64,000 nt of DNA from Salipiger profundus (GTDB taxonomy: Bacteria > Pseudomonadota > Alphaproteobacteria > Rhodobacterales > Rhodobacteraceae). Below the pieces are notes generated by a model. The model ran no database searches and was not told where the DNA came from. It saw only the letters and a program-made list of their open reading frames with translations. Shown in pieces: positions 52,419 through 61,127 of the stretch. The stretch covers positions 1-64,000 of the forward strand of contig NZ_CP014797.1 in the NCBI RefSeq assembly GCF_001969385.1. The letters run 5' to 3'. How positions within the stretch are numbered: the stretch's first letter is position 1; the number at the start of each line of letters is the position of its first letter. The position numbers were made by a program, and so were the translations under genes.

Positions 52419-54207
52419 GGGTGAAATCCTTTCCCAGGTAGGCCTCGATCACGCGCTCGTCGCGCACCACCTCGTGCGGGTCGCCCTGCGCGATGATCTG
52501 GCCGGAGTTGATGACGATGACGCGGTCCGACAGCGACATGACCGCCTGCATCACGTGCTCGATGGCGATGATGCTGACGCCGGTGTCGCGGATCGACAGC
52601 ATCAGGTCGACGGCGCGGCGCACGTCGGTCTGGTTGATGCCGGCCATGACCTCGTCGAGCAGCAGCACGCGCGGCTCCATCGCCATGACGCGGGCGACCT
52701 CGAGCCGCTTGAGCCCGCCGATGGTGAGGCTCGCGGCCTCGGCATCGAGGTAGGGGCCAAGGCCCATCCGGTGGGCGGTCTCGCGCGCCGCCTCGCGGGC
52801 GTCGCCCACGTGCGGGTGGCGGTGGAAGGCGCCGACCATGATGTTCTCTTCCACGGTCATCGCCGCGAAGGGTTGCACGATCTGGAAGGTCCGCCCGACG
52901 CCGAGGCTGGCGAAGTCGCCCGGCGTCACCGGCTCCTGCCATTCGCCCGAGGGCGACAGCACCGAGACCCGGCCCTGGTCGGGCTTGAGGAAGCCCGAGA
53001 GCATGTTGAAGACGGTGGTCTTGCCCGCGCCGTTCGGCCCGATCACGCCGAGGATCTCGCCCTCGCGCAGGGTGAAGCCCACGTCGTTGGTGACATGCAG
53101 CCCGCCGAAGTGCTTCTGCAGTCCCTCGACCCGCATCACCTCGCGGCCCGGCTCGTGCGGCACCGCCGAGCGCGGCGCGGCCGAGACGGGCGCCGCCTGT
53201 TCGCCCTCGGTCCGGCCGGAGCCGGCGGTGAAGCGGTGGACCACCCCCATGATGCCGTTCGGCAGGAACAGCACCACCAGCATCAGCACCACGCCGTAGA
53301 CGAAGCCGTGCAGTCCGATGGCCTCGGAGCCAAGCGCGCCGCGGGCGAACTCGGTGATCGGCACGAGCAGCATGGCGCCCAGCAGCGGGCCCCAGACGGT
53401 GCCGATGCCGCCGATCAGCGCGAACATGGCGATCTGGATCGAGAACTGCAGCGAGAACATCGATTCCGGCTCGATGAAGGTCAGATACATCGCGTGGAAG
53501 GTGCCGACCATCGCCGACAGCGCCGCCGAGACCGATACCGCCATCAGCCGCACCTTGACGGTGCCGACGCCGGCGGCCTTGGCCGCGCTCTCGCGCTCGC
53601 GGGTGGCGACGAGGTAGAAGCCCAGCCGGTGCGAGCGGATCGCCCAGGCCACCGCGAGGCAGACCAGCAGCATCCCGAAGGCGATGAGCAGCGCCGGCAG
53701 GCGTTCGCGGAACACCATCCACTCCCAGCCGATCTTGAGCGGGATCATCAGGCCGGTGGCACCGCCGGTGAGCTCGCGGAAGTGCAGCGCGAGCACGCGG
53801 AACACCTCGAGGAAGGCGATGGTGGCCAGCGCGAAGAACGGCCCGTGCAGCCGGAAGCAGGGCCACGAGACGACGATGGCGGCGACCACCGCCACGGCGG
53901 CGCCGGCGAACATGCCGATCCAGGGCGAGACCCCGAGGTTCACGAGGATCACCCCGGCATAGCCGCCGATGCCGTAGAAGATGGCGTGCCCGAGCGAGAG
54001 CTGCCCGGCGTAGCCGCCGACGATGTTCCACGCGGTCGAGAGCGCCGCGAAGATGCAGATGGTGATGAAGATGTGGTAGACGAACTCGTCCCCGACGGCG
54101 ACGGGCACCGCGATCAGCGCAGCCAGCAGCACCGCCACGGCGATCAGGCCCGTTTTCGGCGCGGTAAGCACGCCCGGGGTCTGGCGGGTCATGGTTGTCT
54201 CGGTCAT
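52411..54207 (-). CDS. Fused LivM-LivG: ABC permease with C-terminal ATPase domain
   Basis: 598 residues. The LivM-like part (about 1-345) has AFAALSTAWNIVGGYAGQLSLGHAIFYGIGGYAG and GGIGTVWGPLLGAMLLVPI. After a Pro/Ala/Ser linker (about 345-370), the LivG-like ATPase has Walker A GPNGAGKTT, LGVGRTFQIVQPFAAMTVEENI, signature LTIGGLKRLEVARVM and Walker B LLLDEVMAGINQTD. Such LivM-LivG fusions are known in alphaproteobacteria. The start at 54207 overlaps the livH-like gene by 4 bases. Confidence 0.93.
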   Translation of the reverse strand: MTETTMTRQTPGVLTAPKTGLIAVAVLLAALIAVPVAVGDEFVYHIFITICIFAALSTAWNIVGGYAGQLSLGHAIFYGIGGYAGVILVNLGVSPWIGMFAGAAVAVVAAIVVSWPCFRLHGPFFALATIAFLEVFRVLALHFRELTGGATGLMIPLKIGWEWMVFRERLPALLIAFGMLLVCLAVAWAIRSHRLGFYLVATRERESAAKAAGVGTVKVRLMAVSVSAALSAMVGTFHAMYLTFIEPESMFSLQFSIQIAMFALIGGIGTVWGPLLGAMLLVPITEFARGALGSEAIGLHGFVYGVVLMLVVLFLPNGIMGVVHRFTAGSGRTEGEQAAPVSAAPRSAVPHEPGREVMRVEGLQKHFGGLHVTNDVGFTLREGEILGVIGPNGAGKTTVFNMLSGFLKPDQGRVSVLSPSGEWQEPVTPGDFASLGVGRTFQIVQPFAAMTVEENIMVGAFHRHPHVGDAREAARETAHRMGLGPYLDAEAASLTIGGLKRLEVARVMAMEPRVLLLDEVMAGINQTDVRRAVDLMLSIRDTGVSIIAIEHVMQAVMSLSDRVIVINSGQIIAQGDPHEVVRDERVIEAYLGKDFTHA

Positions 54208-55091
54208 GGCGATACGTGGCTCAGGTTCATGCGGGTGCCGAACAGGCCCGACGGTTTCAGGATGAGGATCAGCAGGAAGATCGTGAACACCACGGCCTCG
54301 CGCAGGTCCGAGCCGATGTAGAAGCCCGACAGCGCATCCACGAGCCCGATGACCAGCGCCCCGAAGAAGGCGCCGGGGATCGAGCCCAGCCCCCCGAGCA
54401 CGACGCAGACGAAGGCGATCAGCACGAAGTAGGTGCCGATGGTCGGCGACGTCGGGTAGAGCGGCGCGATCAGCGACGAGCCGAGACCGACGCAGGCGGC
54501 GCCGAGCCCGAAGGTCAGGATGTAGATGAACTTGTCGTTGATCCCCATGAGACGCGCGGCGGCGCGGTTCTGCGCGGTGGCGCGGATGGCGCGGCCGGTG
54601 CGGGTCTTCTTCATGAAGAGCTGAAGGCCGATCACCAGCACGATGGCGGCGACGAAGACCCAGAGCTGCCCGGTCAGGATCCGCACCTCGCCGAGCATCA
54701 CCTGGCTGCGCACGCCGTGCGCCGGGGTGTTGGCGATGTCGGCGCCGAAGATCAGCAGCGCGAGGTTCATCAGCGCCGTCGACAGGCCGACCGTGGCGAA
54801 GATCTGGACGTGTTCGTCGCGCGCCGTCATCAGCGGCTGGATCAGCAGCCGCTGGGTCAGCGCGCCCAGCACGAAGAGGGCGGGCGCCACGGCGGCGGCG
54901 GTCAGGTAGGGGTGCACGTCGAGCCCGGTGCTCAGCAGGAAGGTCAGGTACATGCCGACCATGAGGAACTCGCCGTGGGCGAAGTTGATCACCTTGACGA
55001 TGCCGAAGATCAGGGTGAGCCCGACCGCCACGATGGCGAAGAGCCCGCCGAGCATCAGCCCGTTGGCGACAATCTGAAGAAAGGTGTCCAT
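54204..55091 (-). CDS. Branched-chain-amino-acid-type ABC transporter permease (LivH-like)
   Basis: 295 residues. GLMLGGLFAIVAVGLTLIFGIVKVINFAHGEFLMVGMYL is the LivH N-terminal signature; TGRAIRATAQNRAAARLMGINDKFIY and VLGGLGSIPGAFFGALVIGLVDAL follow. It forms the channel with LivM. Its start lies 71 bases after the binding-protein gene, a gap largely filled by a hairpin. Confidence 0.94.
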   Translation of the reverse strand: MDTFLQIVANGLMLGGLFAIVAVGLTLIFGIVKVINFAHGEFLMVGMYLTFLLSTGLDVHPYLTAAAVAPALFVLGALTQRLLIQPLMTARDEHVQIFATVGLSTALMNLALLIFGADIANTPAHGVRSQVMLGEVRILTGQLWVFVAAIVLVIGLQLFMKKTRTGRAIRATAQNRAAARLMGINDKFIYILTFGLGAACVGLGSSLIAPLYPTSPTIGTYFVLIAFVCVVLGGLGSIPGAFFGALVIGLVDALSGFYIGSDLREAVVFTIFLLILILKPSGLFGTRMNLSHVSP

Positions 55092-55119
55092 GTCTCGCGC
55101 GTCTCCGGTAAGGGGTCGC

Positions 55120-55153
55120 GCCGGGCCGCCCGGCAGGGATGGGGCGGCCCGGC
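55120..55153 (-). promoter_or_regulatory. Intercistronic hairpin after the Liv-type binding-protein gene
   Basis: A perfect 12-bp stem GCCGGGCCGCCC / GGGCGGCCCGGC with a 10-base loop, 9 bases after the binding-protein stop. It has no T-run and likely stabilises the upstream message. Confidence 0.65.
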
Positions 55154-55162
55154 CCGGTGGCG

Positions 55163-56359
55163 TCAGTCGCCGACCATGAAGTCGGCCACGGCGGCGTCAC
55201 TGGGGTAGACGGTGACGAGCTTGCCGCCCTGCCACTGCATCCCCATCATCATCGCGCGTTCGTTCTGGTTCTGCTCGCCGAACTTCACGCCGTAACCGGC
55301 CGCCGTCTCGCCCGAGGGGATGTCGATCGCCTCGACCGCCGCGACGATCTGGTCGGGCTCGAAGCCCTCGCCCTCGCCGATGCCCTCGAGAATGGCCATG
55401 GCACCCACGTAGTTGTTCAGCGAGTGACCCGAGCGCGGATCCTCGCCGTACTTGTCCTGGTAGGCCGACAGGAAGTCCTCGAGACCGGGGGTGAACTCGG
55501 TGTTCACGGCGTATTGCGTGAAGTCCACGTCGAGCACGCCCTCCATCTTGTCGCCCACCGCCTCGGCGGTCGCGGTCAGCGAGTAGCCACCGCCGCCGCC
55601 GATGATGGCGTCGGGCTCGAAGCCGGCCTCGGCGGACTGGTTGAGGAACAGCACCGAGTCGTTCTGGTAGGAGGTCTGCAGCACCACGTCGACGTCGCGG
55701 TCCTTGAGGTCGAGCACGAGCGACGACATGTCCACGGTCGAGCTCGGGTAGCCCTGCACGGTGACGATGTTGAGCCCCTTCTCGGCGCCGTATTCCTCCT
55801 GGTGGCCGGCGACCGAAGTGCCATAGGCGCTGTCCTCGTGGATCACGCCGATCTTCAGCTCCGAGGGCTCGACCCCGAGGCCGGGCGCGATCTTGTCGAC
55901 GATCATGTCGATGGTCATGATGCCCATCGTCTCGGCGGTCGGGTTGGTGCGGTAGAGATACTGCAGGTCGCGGCCAGTGACCTCGTCGGCGACGGCGCCG
56001 AGCTCGAAGTAGGGGATGCCCGACAGCTCGGCGACCTGGCTCGCCGCGATCGAGCGCGACGAGGAATAGGTGCCGAGGATCGCCTTGACGCCCTCGCGGC
56101 TGATCAGCCGGCGGGCCTCGCCGATGGCCTGGTTGTTGTCGACCGCGTCGCCGCGCACCAGCTCGATCTGCTCGCCCTGGATGCCGCCGGCGGCGTTGAT
56201 CTCCTCCACCGCCAGCTCGACGCCGCGGAAGCTTTCCTCGCCCAGCAGCGCGAGCCCGCCCGAGAACGGGAACAGCGCGCCGAACTTGACGTCGGCCTGG
56301 GCCGCGCCCGCGACAAGCGCGGAGACGGCGGTGGCGGCAAGCAATGCCTTGAGTTTCAT
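55163..56359 (-). CDS. Liv-type periplasmic substrate-binding protein
   Basis: 398 residues from 56359. MKLKALLAATAVSALVAGAAQA is a Sec signal. The mature protein is a Peripla_BP_6 member: VKFGALFPFSGGLALLGEESFRGVELAVEEINAAGGI, GTYSSSRSIAASQVAELSGIPYFELGA, YRTNPTAETM. The Ser/Ser-rich loop after GTY is where the carboxyl end of amino acids binds in LivJ; here it reads SSSRS, so an anionic ligand is possible. It is followed by a hairpin and livH, and preceded by the ThDP enzyme gene. Confidence 0.93.
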   Translation of the reverse strand: MKLKALLAATAVSALVAGAAQADVKFGALFPFSGGLALLGEESFRGVELAVEEINAAGGIQGEQIELVRGDAVDNNQAIGEARRLISREGVKAILGTYSSSRSIAASQVAELSGIPYFELGAVADEVTGRDLQYLYRTNPTAETMGIMTIDMIVDKIAPGLGVEPSELKIGVIHEDSAYGTSVAGHQEEYGAEKGLNIVTVQGYPSSTVDMSSLVLDLKDRDVDVVLQTSYQNDSVLFLNQSAEAGFEPDAIIGGGGGYSLTATAEAVGDKMEGVLDVDFTQYAVNTEFTPGLEDFLSAYQDKYGEDPRSGHSLNNYVGAMAILEGIGEGEGFEPDQIVAAVEAIDIPSGETAAGYGVKFGEQNQNERAMMMGMQWQGGKLVTVYPSDAAVADFMVGD

Positions 56360-56406
56360 GTGGTAGTTCCTCCCTTTTGACGGGCCCTCCAGCCCGGTTG
56401 ATGCGC

Positions 56407-58137
56407 TCAGTAGTCGAGCGCCTCCTTGCCTTGGAACGAGGTGATCGGCGGGTGTGCCCGCTCGTCGGTCACCACGTCGATGACGGTGACGTCGTCCTTG
56501 CCCATCGCCTCCTCCAGCGCGGGCAGGAACTGCTCCGGGCGCTCGACCCGGACACCGTGGCAGCCCACCGCGCGGGCGATGGCCGCGTGATCGACGGCGG
56601 TGAAATGCACCACGTCGGTATGGTCTCCGAAGAGGCTGAGCTCGGCGTGCTTCTGGTAGCCGAGGATCTGGTTGTTGAGCACCACGACCACCACCGGCAG
56701 CTTCATCCGCCGCGCGGTCTCGAGTTCGCCCCAGACGTGGCCGAAGCCGCCGTCGCCGGTGAGGCAGACCACCGGCGCATCCGGGCGCGCGGCCTTGGCG
56801 CCGATGGCGAAAGGCAGCCCCCAGCCGAGACCGGCAAGCCCGCGCGGCGTCAGGAAGCGCTGGCCGGCGCGGCGGGCCGTGAGCCCGTTGGCGATCCAGA
56901 TCGAGGCATAGCTCGCGTCGGCCACGGCGATGCCGTCCTCGGGCAGCACGCTGTCGAGGTCGCGCATCAGACGCTCGGGGCGGATCGGCGCGGCCTCCCA
57001 GTCGATCAGCGTCTCCATGTCGCGCGCATGCGCCGCGCGGCCCTCGCCGATGCGCGTCTCGAGCGCCGGGCGCCGGGTGTGCATCGCCGACAGGTCGTGC
57101 TGGCCGAGCGCGTCCGCAAGCTGGTCGAGCGTCAGCCGGGCGTCGCCCTTGAGCCGCAGCGCCTCGTAGTTGCGCCCGATCTCGCCGCCGTCGATGTCGA
57201 TATGGATGTAACGCGCGCCCTTGGGATAGAGCGACCAGCTGTCGGTGCCGTTCTGGTTGGTGCGGTTGCCCACCAGCAGCACCACGTCGGCATCGCTCAC
57301 CAGCTCGCGCTGGTGCGAGGCCATCCCGCCCGGTGCCATGAAGTAGCCCACGACGCCCAGCGACAGCGGATGCGTCTCGGCAACCGCGCCCTTGCCCATC
57401 ACGGTGGTCGCGACCGGCAGTCCCATCTCCTGCAGGCGCCCCAGCGCCTCGACCGCCTGCGAGCCGTGCACGCCGCCACCGGCGATCACCACCGGCCGCT
57501 CGGCCTCTGCCAGCAGCGCCGCGGCCTCGGCGACGCGGGCCGGATCGGCGCCCATGCGGTCGAGCGGCCATTGGCCGAGATCGGCCTGCCGGCGCGGCGC
57601 GTCGGGGGAAAGCTCGGGGCGCTCGTCGAGCACGTCGAGCGGCACCAGCAGCACCGCCGGCCCCGGCCGCCCCGAGGCGGCGGCGGTGAAGGCCATGTCG
57701 ATGTAGTCGTCGATGCGCTCGACGTCGGCCACCCGGCGCACCCATTTCGACACGCCGTCGAACAGCGCGAAATGGTCGAGCTCCTGGAAGGCGTTCTTGT
57801 CGGTGAACTTGCGGTGCACGTCCTGCACGATGGCGACGGTCGGCACCGAGGCCTTGTAGGCCTCGGCCAGCCCCGGCACCAGCAGCGTGGCGGCGGGGCC
57901 GTTCTGCGCGGTGACGACCGGCACCCGGCCCGACAGCCGGGCATAGGCGTCGGCCATCGCGGCGCCGCCGTTCTCGGTGCGGTAGCCGACCTGCCGGATG
58001 CCGTAGTGCGGCGCGGCGAGGATCAGCGCCGAGGGCAGCGACTGGCCGAAGATCTCGGTCACGCCGTGGCGCGCGAGGGCGGCGGCCATGACATGGGCAC
58101 CGGTGGTGTTGGCGGCGGGGCGGTCCATGACGGTCAT
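56407..58137 (-). CDS. Thiamine-diphosphate enzyme (acetolactate-synthase/benzoylformate-decarboxylase superfamily)
   Basis: 576 residues with the three-domain layout: Pyr (about 10-180), central FAD/NAD-like (about 195-330) and PP (about 370-560). The catalytic glutamate is Glu55 in YRTENGGAAMADAY. The ThDP-Mg motif is GDGGFGHVWGELETARRMK with the closing Asn pair in VVLNNQILGY. Superfamily members decarboxylate 2-oxoacids, ligate aldehydes or hydrolyse cyclic diketones. It precedes a Liv importer, SDR and AroE-like genes, so a carbon-carbon bond cleaving step in an unknown degradation is likely. It is not part of a valine/isoleucine operon: no small regulatory subunit is near. Confidence 0.88.
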   Translation of the reverse strand: MTVMDRPAANTTGAHVMAAALARHGVTEIFGQSLPSALILAAPHYGIRQVGYRTENGGAAMADAYARLSGRVPVVTAQNGPAATLLVPGLAEAYKASVPTVAIVQDVHRKFTDKNAFQELDHFALFDGVSKWVRRVADVERIDDYIDMAFTAAASGRPGPAVLLVPLDVLDERPELSPDAPRRQADLGQWPLDRMGADPARVAEAAALLAEAERPVVIAGGGVHGSQAVEALGRLQEMGLPVATTVMGKGAVAETHPLSLGVVGYFMAPGGMASHQRELVSDADVVLLVGNRTNQNGTDSWSLYPKGARYIHIDIDGGEIGRNYEALRLKGDARLTLDQLADALGQHDLSAMHTRRPALETRIGEGRAAHARDMETLIDWEAAPIRPERLMRDLDSVLPEDGIAVADASYASIWIANGLTARRAGQRFLTPRGLAGLGWGLPFAIGAKAARPDAPVVCLTGDGGFGHVWGELETARRMKLPVVVVVLNNQILGYQKHAELSLFGDHTDVVHFTAVDHAAIARAVGCHGVRVERPEQFLPALEEAMGKDDVTVIDVVTDERAHPPITSFQGKEALDY

Positions 58138-58140
58138 GGC

Positions 58141-59142
58141 TCAGGTCTCCGATTTCATGAGAAGGACGATCTTTCCGACGTGCTCGCCGCCATCCATGCG
58201 GGCATGGGCGCTGGCGACATCCTCGAGCGGAAAGGTGGAATCGACCGGCGGCCGCACCTTGCCGCTGGCCAGCAGCGGCACGACGTGCTCGGTCAGCGCG
58301 CGGGCGAGCTTCGCCTTCATCTCCACGGGCCGCGCCCGCAGGGTCGAGGCGGTGAGCGTGCCGCGCTTCATCAGCAGCGGCAGGAAGTCGACCTCGGCCT
58401 TGCTGCCCTGCTGGAAGGCGATCTGCGAGATCCGCCCGTCAGGCGCCAAGAGGTCGATGTTGCGCTGCATGTAGGGACCGCCGATCATGTCGAGGATGAC
58501 ATCCGGGCCGGTGCCGCCGGTGAGTTCGCGGGCGACTTCGACAAAATCCTGCGTGCGGTAGTTGATGGCGTGATCGGCTCCGAGCTTCAGCGCCGCCTCG
58601 CATTTCGCGTCGCTGCCGGCGGTCACGATGACGGTGGAGCCGAGCGCCCTGGCAAGCTGGATCGCGGTGGTGCCGATGCCGGAGGTGCCGCCGTGGATCA
58701 GCAGCGTCTCGCCCGGCTGCAGCGCGGCGCGCTCGAAGACGTTCGACCAGACGGTGAAGAAGGTCTCGGGCACCGCGCCGGCCTCGGCCATGCTCAGCCC
58801 CTCGGGCACCGGAATGGCGATCGGCGCGTCGAGCACCGCCCAGTCGGCATAGGCGCCGGAATGCACGAGCCCCATCACCCGGTCGCCGATCTCGAAGCCG
58901 GTGACATCGGGCCCGAGCGCCGCGACGACGCCTGCCAGCTCCAGCCCGAACACGTCCGAGGCGCCCGGCGGCGGCGGGTAGTTGCCCTGCCGCTGCATCA
59001 CGTCGGGCCGGTTGACCCCGGCGGCGTGAACCTCGATCAGCAGCTGGCCGGGACCGGGGTCGGGGCGCGCGGTCTCGACCACGCGCAGAACCTCGGGGCC
59101 GCCGGCCCCCTCCGCAATCACGGCGCGCGTCGTATCGGTCAT
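58141..59142 (-). CDS. NADPH:quinone oxidoreductase-like zinc-free MDR dehydrogenase
   Basis: 333 residues. VHAAGVNRPDVMQRQGNYPPPPGASDVFGLELAG is the PIG3/QOR-type N-terminus, with LLIHGGTSGIGTTAIQLARALG as the NADPH loop and GADHAINYRTQDF. No structural zinc cysteines are present, as expected for this MDR branch. It reduces quinones or enones. It overlaps the zinc dehydrogenase gene by 4 bases and the ThDP gene follows 3 bases later, so all are co-expressed; an enone intermediate would give it a role. Confidence 0.9.
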   Translation of the reverse strand: MTDTTRAVIAEGAGGPEVLRVVETARPDPGPGQLLIEVHAAGVNRPDVMQRQGNYPPPPGASDVFGLELAGVVAALGPDVTGFEIGDRVMGLVHSGAYADWAVLDAPIAIPVPEGLSMAEAGAVPETFFTVWSNVFERAALQPGETLLIHGGTSGIGTTAIQLARALGSTVIVTAGSDAKCEAALKLGADHAINYRTQDFVEVARELTGGTGPDVILDMIGGPYMQRNIDLLAPDGRISQIAFQQGSKAEVDFLPLLMKRGTLTASTLRARPVEMKAKLARALTEHVVPLLASGKVRPPVDSTFPLEDVASAHARMDGGEHVGKIVLLMKSET

Positions 59143-60194
59143 GTCGTCTGTCCTTTGGTCTGGTCAGGAAGAAGAAGCACCTTCATCGCCCCGCCGCCGC
59201 GGGCGAGGTCGAAGGCCGCCTCGCCCTCGGCGAGCGGCAGGCGATGGGTGATGAGATGCGCGAGCGCGTCGCCGCGCCGCGCCAGCAGCGCGATGGCCTC
59301 GGCAAAGGCCCGCGCGGTGGTGTCGTGGACGCCGCGCAGCTGCTTCTTCTCGCGCACCAGCCGCGACAGGTCGAGTTCGCAGGGCTGCGCGTGGATGCCG
59401 GCGGCGACGAAGATCCCCTCGGGGCGAAGCACCGACAGCCCCTGCCCGACCGACGCCGCGGCGCCGGTCGCCTCGATCACCCGGTCGCAGCGGCCGCCGA
59501 AGGTCTCGCGAACGGCGGCGTCCAGCCCTTGCTCCGACAGGTCGCAGGTCACCGCGATGCCCATGCGCTCGGCGATGCGCAGCCGCGCGCCGTCGTTCAG
59601 CCCGACCAGCAGCACCCGCGCGCCGCGCTCCTGCGCGACGAAGGCACACGCGGCGCCGATCGGACCGGGGCCCAGCACCACCACGCGGTCGCCGGCGCCC
59701 ACCTCGGCCACGTCGACGGCATTGACCGCGATCGACAGCGGCTCGGTCAGCGCGGCACGGTCGAAGGCCAGCGCGTCGGGAATGCGGTGCAGCACGCCCG
59801 CCGGCACCCGCACCCGCTCGGCGAAGCCGCCGTCGCGATGCAGCCCGACGATCCGCCGCGCCTCGCAGGCCGACGGCCGGCCGGCCCGGCATCCGTCGCA
59901 GTCGCCGCAGGGCACCGTCGGCCAGCAGACCACCCGGTCGCCGACTTCGAGACCCGCCACCCCGCTGCCCGTGGCGGTCACGGCGCCGGCGAACTCGTGG
60001 CCGATGGTCAGCGGCAGGAAGGGCTCCATGAAGCCGTAGCTCGGATCCCAGGCCGCGGCGTGCAGGTCGCTGCCGCAGATGCCCGCGGCACGGATCGCGA
60101 CCTCGACCTCGCCGGGGCCGGGCTCGGGGCCGTCAAAGCCTGTCCGGACGAGGTCCACACCTCTCCCGGCACGTGTCTTGCGCAACGCAAGCAT
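59139..60194 (-). CDS. Zinc-dependent medium-chain alcohol dehydrogenase
   Basis: 351 residues. Catalytic zinc residues are in AAGICGSDLHA and TIGHEFAGAV; the structural zinc cysteines are CGDCDGCRAGRPSAC. The cofactor loop is VVVLGPGPIGAACAFVAQ. It resembles threonine, sorbitol and galactitol dehydrogenases, so a polyol or hydroxyacid is a likely substrate. It is the first gene of the ten-gene operon; GGAGGAG precedes its start and a divergent GntR regulator lies 153 bp away with a perfect palindrome between. Confidence 0.92.
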   Translation of the reverse strand: MLALRKTRAGRGVDLVRTGFDGPEPGPGEVEVAIRAAGICGSDLHAAAWDPSYGFMEPFLPLTIGHEFAGAVTATGSGVAGLEVGDRVVCWPTVPCGDCDGCRAGRPSACEARRIVGLHRDGGFAERVRVPAGVLHRIPDALAFDRAALTEPLSIAVNAVDVAEVGAGDRVVVLGPGPIGAACAFVAQERGARVLLVGLNDGARLRIAERMGIAVTCDLSEQGLDAAVRETFGGRCDRVIEATGAAASVGQGLSVLRPEGIFVAAGIHAQPCELDLSRLVREKKQLRGVHDTTARAFAEAIALLARRGDALAHLITHRLPLAEGEAAFDLARGGGAMKVLLLPDQTKGQTT

Positions 60195-60271
60195 CGTTCG
60201 GATTCTCCTCCTCGGGGCCCCGCATTCTCCCGATACGGGGCAACCAGCACGCTGGACTGGATTTCGACTCA

Positions 60272-60294
60272 GTTATATTTTATTTGTTATAACA
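60272..60294. promoter_or_regulatory. Palindromic operator candidate between the ten-gene operon and its GntR regulator
   Basis: The run contains a perfect 10-bp palindrome TGTTATAACA (60285-60294) and arms GTTATA (60272-60277) / TATAAC (60288-60293) around an AT-rich centre. It is one of the most AT-rich spots in the window, in the middle of a 153-bp divergent gap. It fits an operator or overlapping promoters. Confidence 0.5.
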
Positions 60295-60347
60295 GTAAAG
60301 GCGGGATTTGTGCTAACCTGTCAAGCATCAGAGGTGGAGCGGATAAA

Positions 60348-61028
60348 ATGTCAGAAATTTCAAACGACTGGGCCAAGCCCATCGAACGCGAAAACCTGAG
60401 CGACCGGGCCTACACCACGATTCGAAACGCCCTGATGCGCGGCCAGCTGAAGCCCGGAGAGCGGCTTCGCCTGCGCCCGCTGTCGGAACGCTTCGGCATC
60501 TCGCTGACCCCCATGCGCGAGGCGCTGTTGCGGCTGGTGTTCGAACGCGCGATGACCTTCGACGAGCGGGGAACCGTGGTGGTGCCCTCGCTGACGCTGG
60601 CCCAGTTGCAGGAAATCCGCAGCATCCGCATGGACCTCGAGGGCAAGGCGGCAGCCTCGGCCGCGGCCCACGTCACCCCCGAGGAGCTGCAGACGCTGCG
60701 CGACATCCAGGCGGGCATCGCCGACTGCCACGCCCGCCAGTCCTTTGCCGACGCGGTGCATCTGAACACCGAGTTCCACCTCGGGCTCTGCCGCGCCGGG
60801 CGGCTGCCGATCACCTACGACCTGGTCGAGAACCTCTGGGTGCGCTGCGGCCCGATCCTGTCGCATCTCTACGACGCGGGCGTGCCGCCGAACTGGGTGC
60901 CGCACCCGCACGAACGCATCCTCGACGCGCTCGAGGCCGGCGACGCCGAGGCCGCCGAGGCCGGCATCCGCTTCGACATCGAGATGGGCGGACAGGGCCT
61001 GCTGAAACACGTCTCCGCCGGGGGCTGA
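60348..61028 (+). CDS. GntR-family regulator, FCD subfamily
   Basis: 226 residues from 60348, with GGAGCGG about 6-12 bases upstream. The winged helix (about 12-75) contains LSDRAYTTIRNALMRGQLKPGERLRLRPLSERFGISLTPMREALLRL; the FCD domain has the metal or ligand histidine positions HLNTEFHLGL and HPHERILDAL. It is divergent from the dehydrogenase-ThDP-Liv operon and probably represses it until a pathway intermediate binds. It is not close to the other FCD regulator in the window. Confidence 0.92.
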   Translation: MSEISNDWAKPIERENLSDRAYTTIRNALMRGQLKPGERLRLRPLSERFGISLTPMREALLRLVFERAMTFDERGTVVVPSLTLAQLQEIRSIRMDLEGKAAASAAAHVTPEELQTLRDIQAGIADCHARQSFADAVHLNTEFHLGLCRAGRLPITYDLVENLWVRCGPILSHLYDAGVPPNWVPHPHERILDALEAGDAEAAEAGIRFDIEMGGQGLLKHVSAGG

Positions 61029-61075
61029 GGGCGCGACGGGGCTGGTCAGGACCGCGCGGGCGGCGCACACTGGCC

Positions 61076-61108
61076 CCGGTCGCGCGCATCGGGAGGGCGC
61101 GCGACCGG
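61076..61108 (+). terminator. Hairpin between the GntR and rhodanese-like genes
   Basis: A perfect 12-bp stem CCGGTCGCGCGC / GCGCGCGACCGG with a 9-base loop, in the 99-bp gap. It overlaps the region just before the ribosome site of the next gene, so it may terminate the regulator message or modulate the downstream gene. Confidence 0.6.
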
Positions 61109-61127
61109 ACCAGAGGAGGAGGACACC

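Noticed and set aside
56407..58137. Acetolactate synthase of branched-chain amino acid synthesis
   Set aside because: No regulatory subunit or ilv genes adjoin it; despite the Liv-type importer, the operon's dehydrogenases point to degradation of another compound.
56377..60039. Open frame of about 1,220 codons on the plus strand
   Set aside because: It is antisense to the ThDP, quinone-oxidoreductase and alcohol-dehydrogenase genes, all with intact motifs, and has no start signal or recognisable domain.
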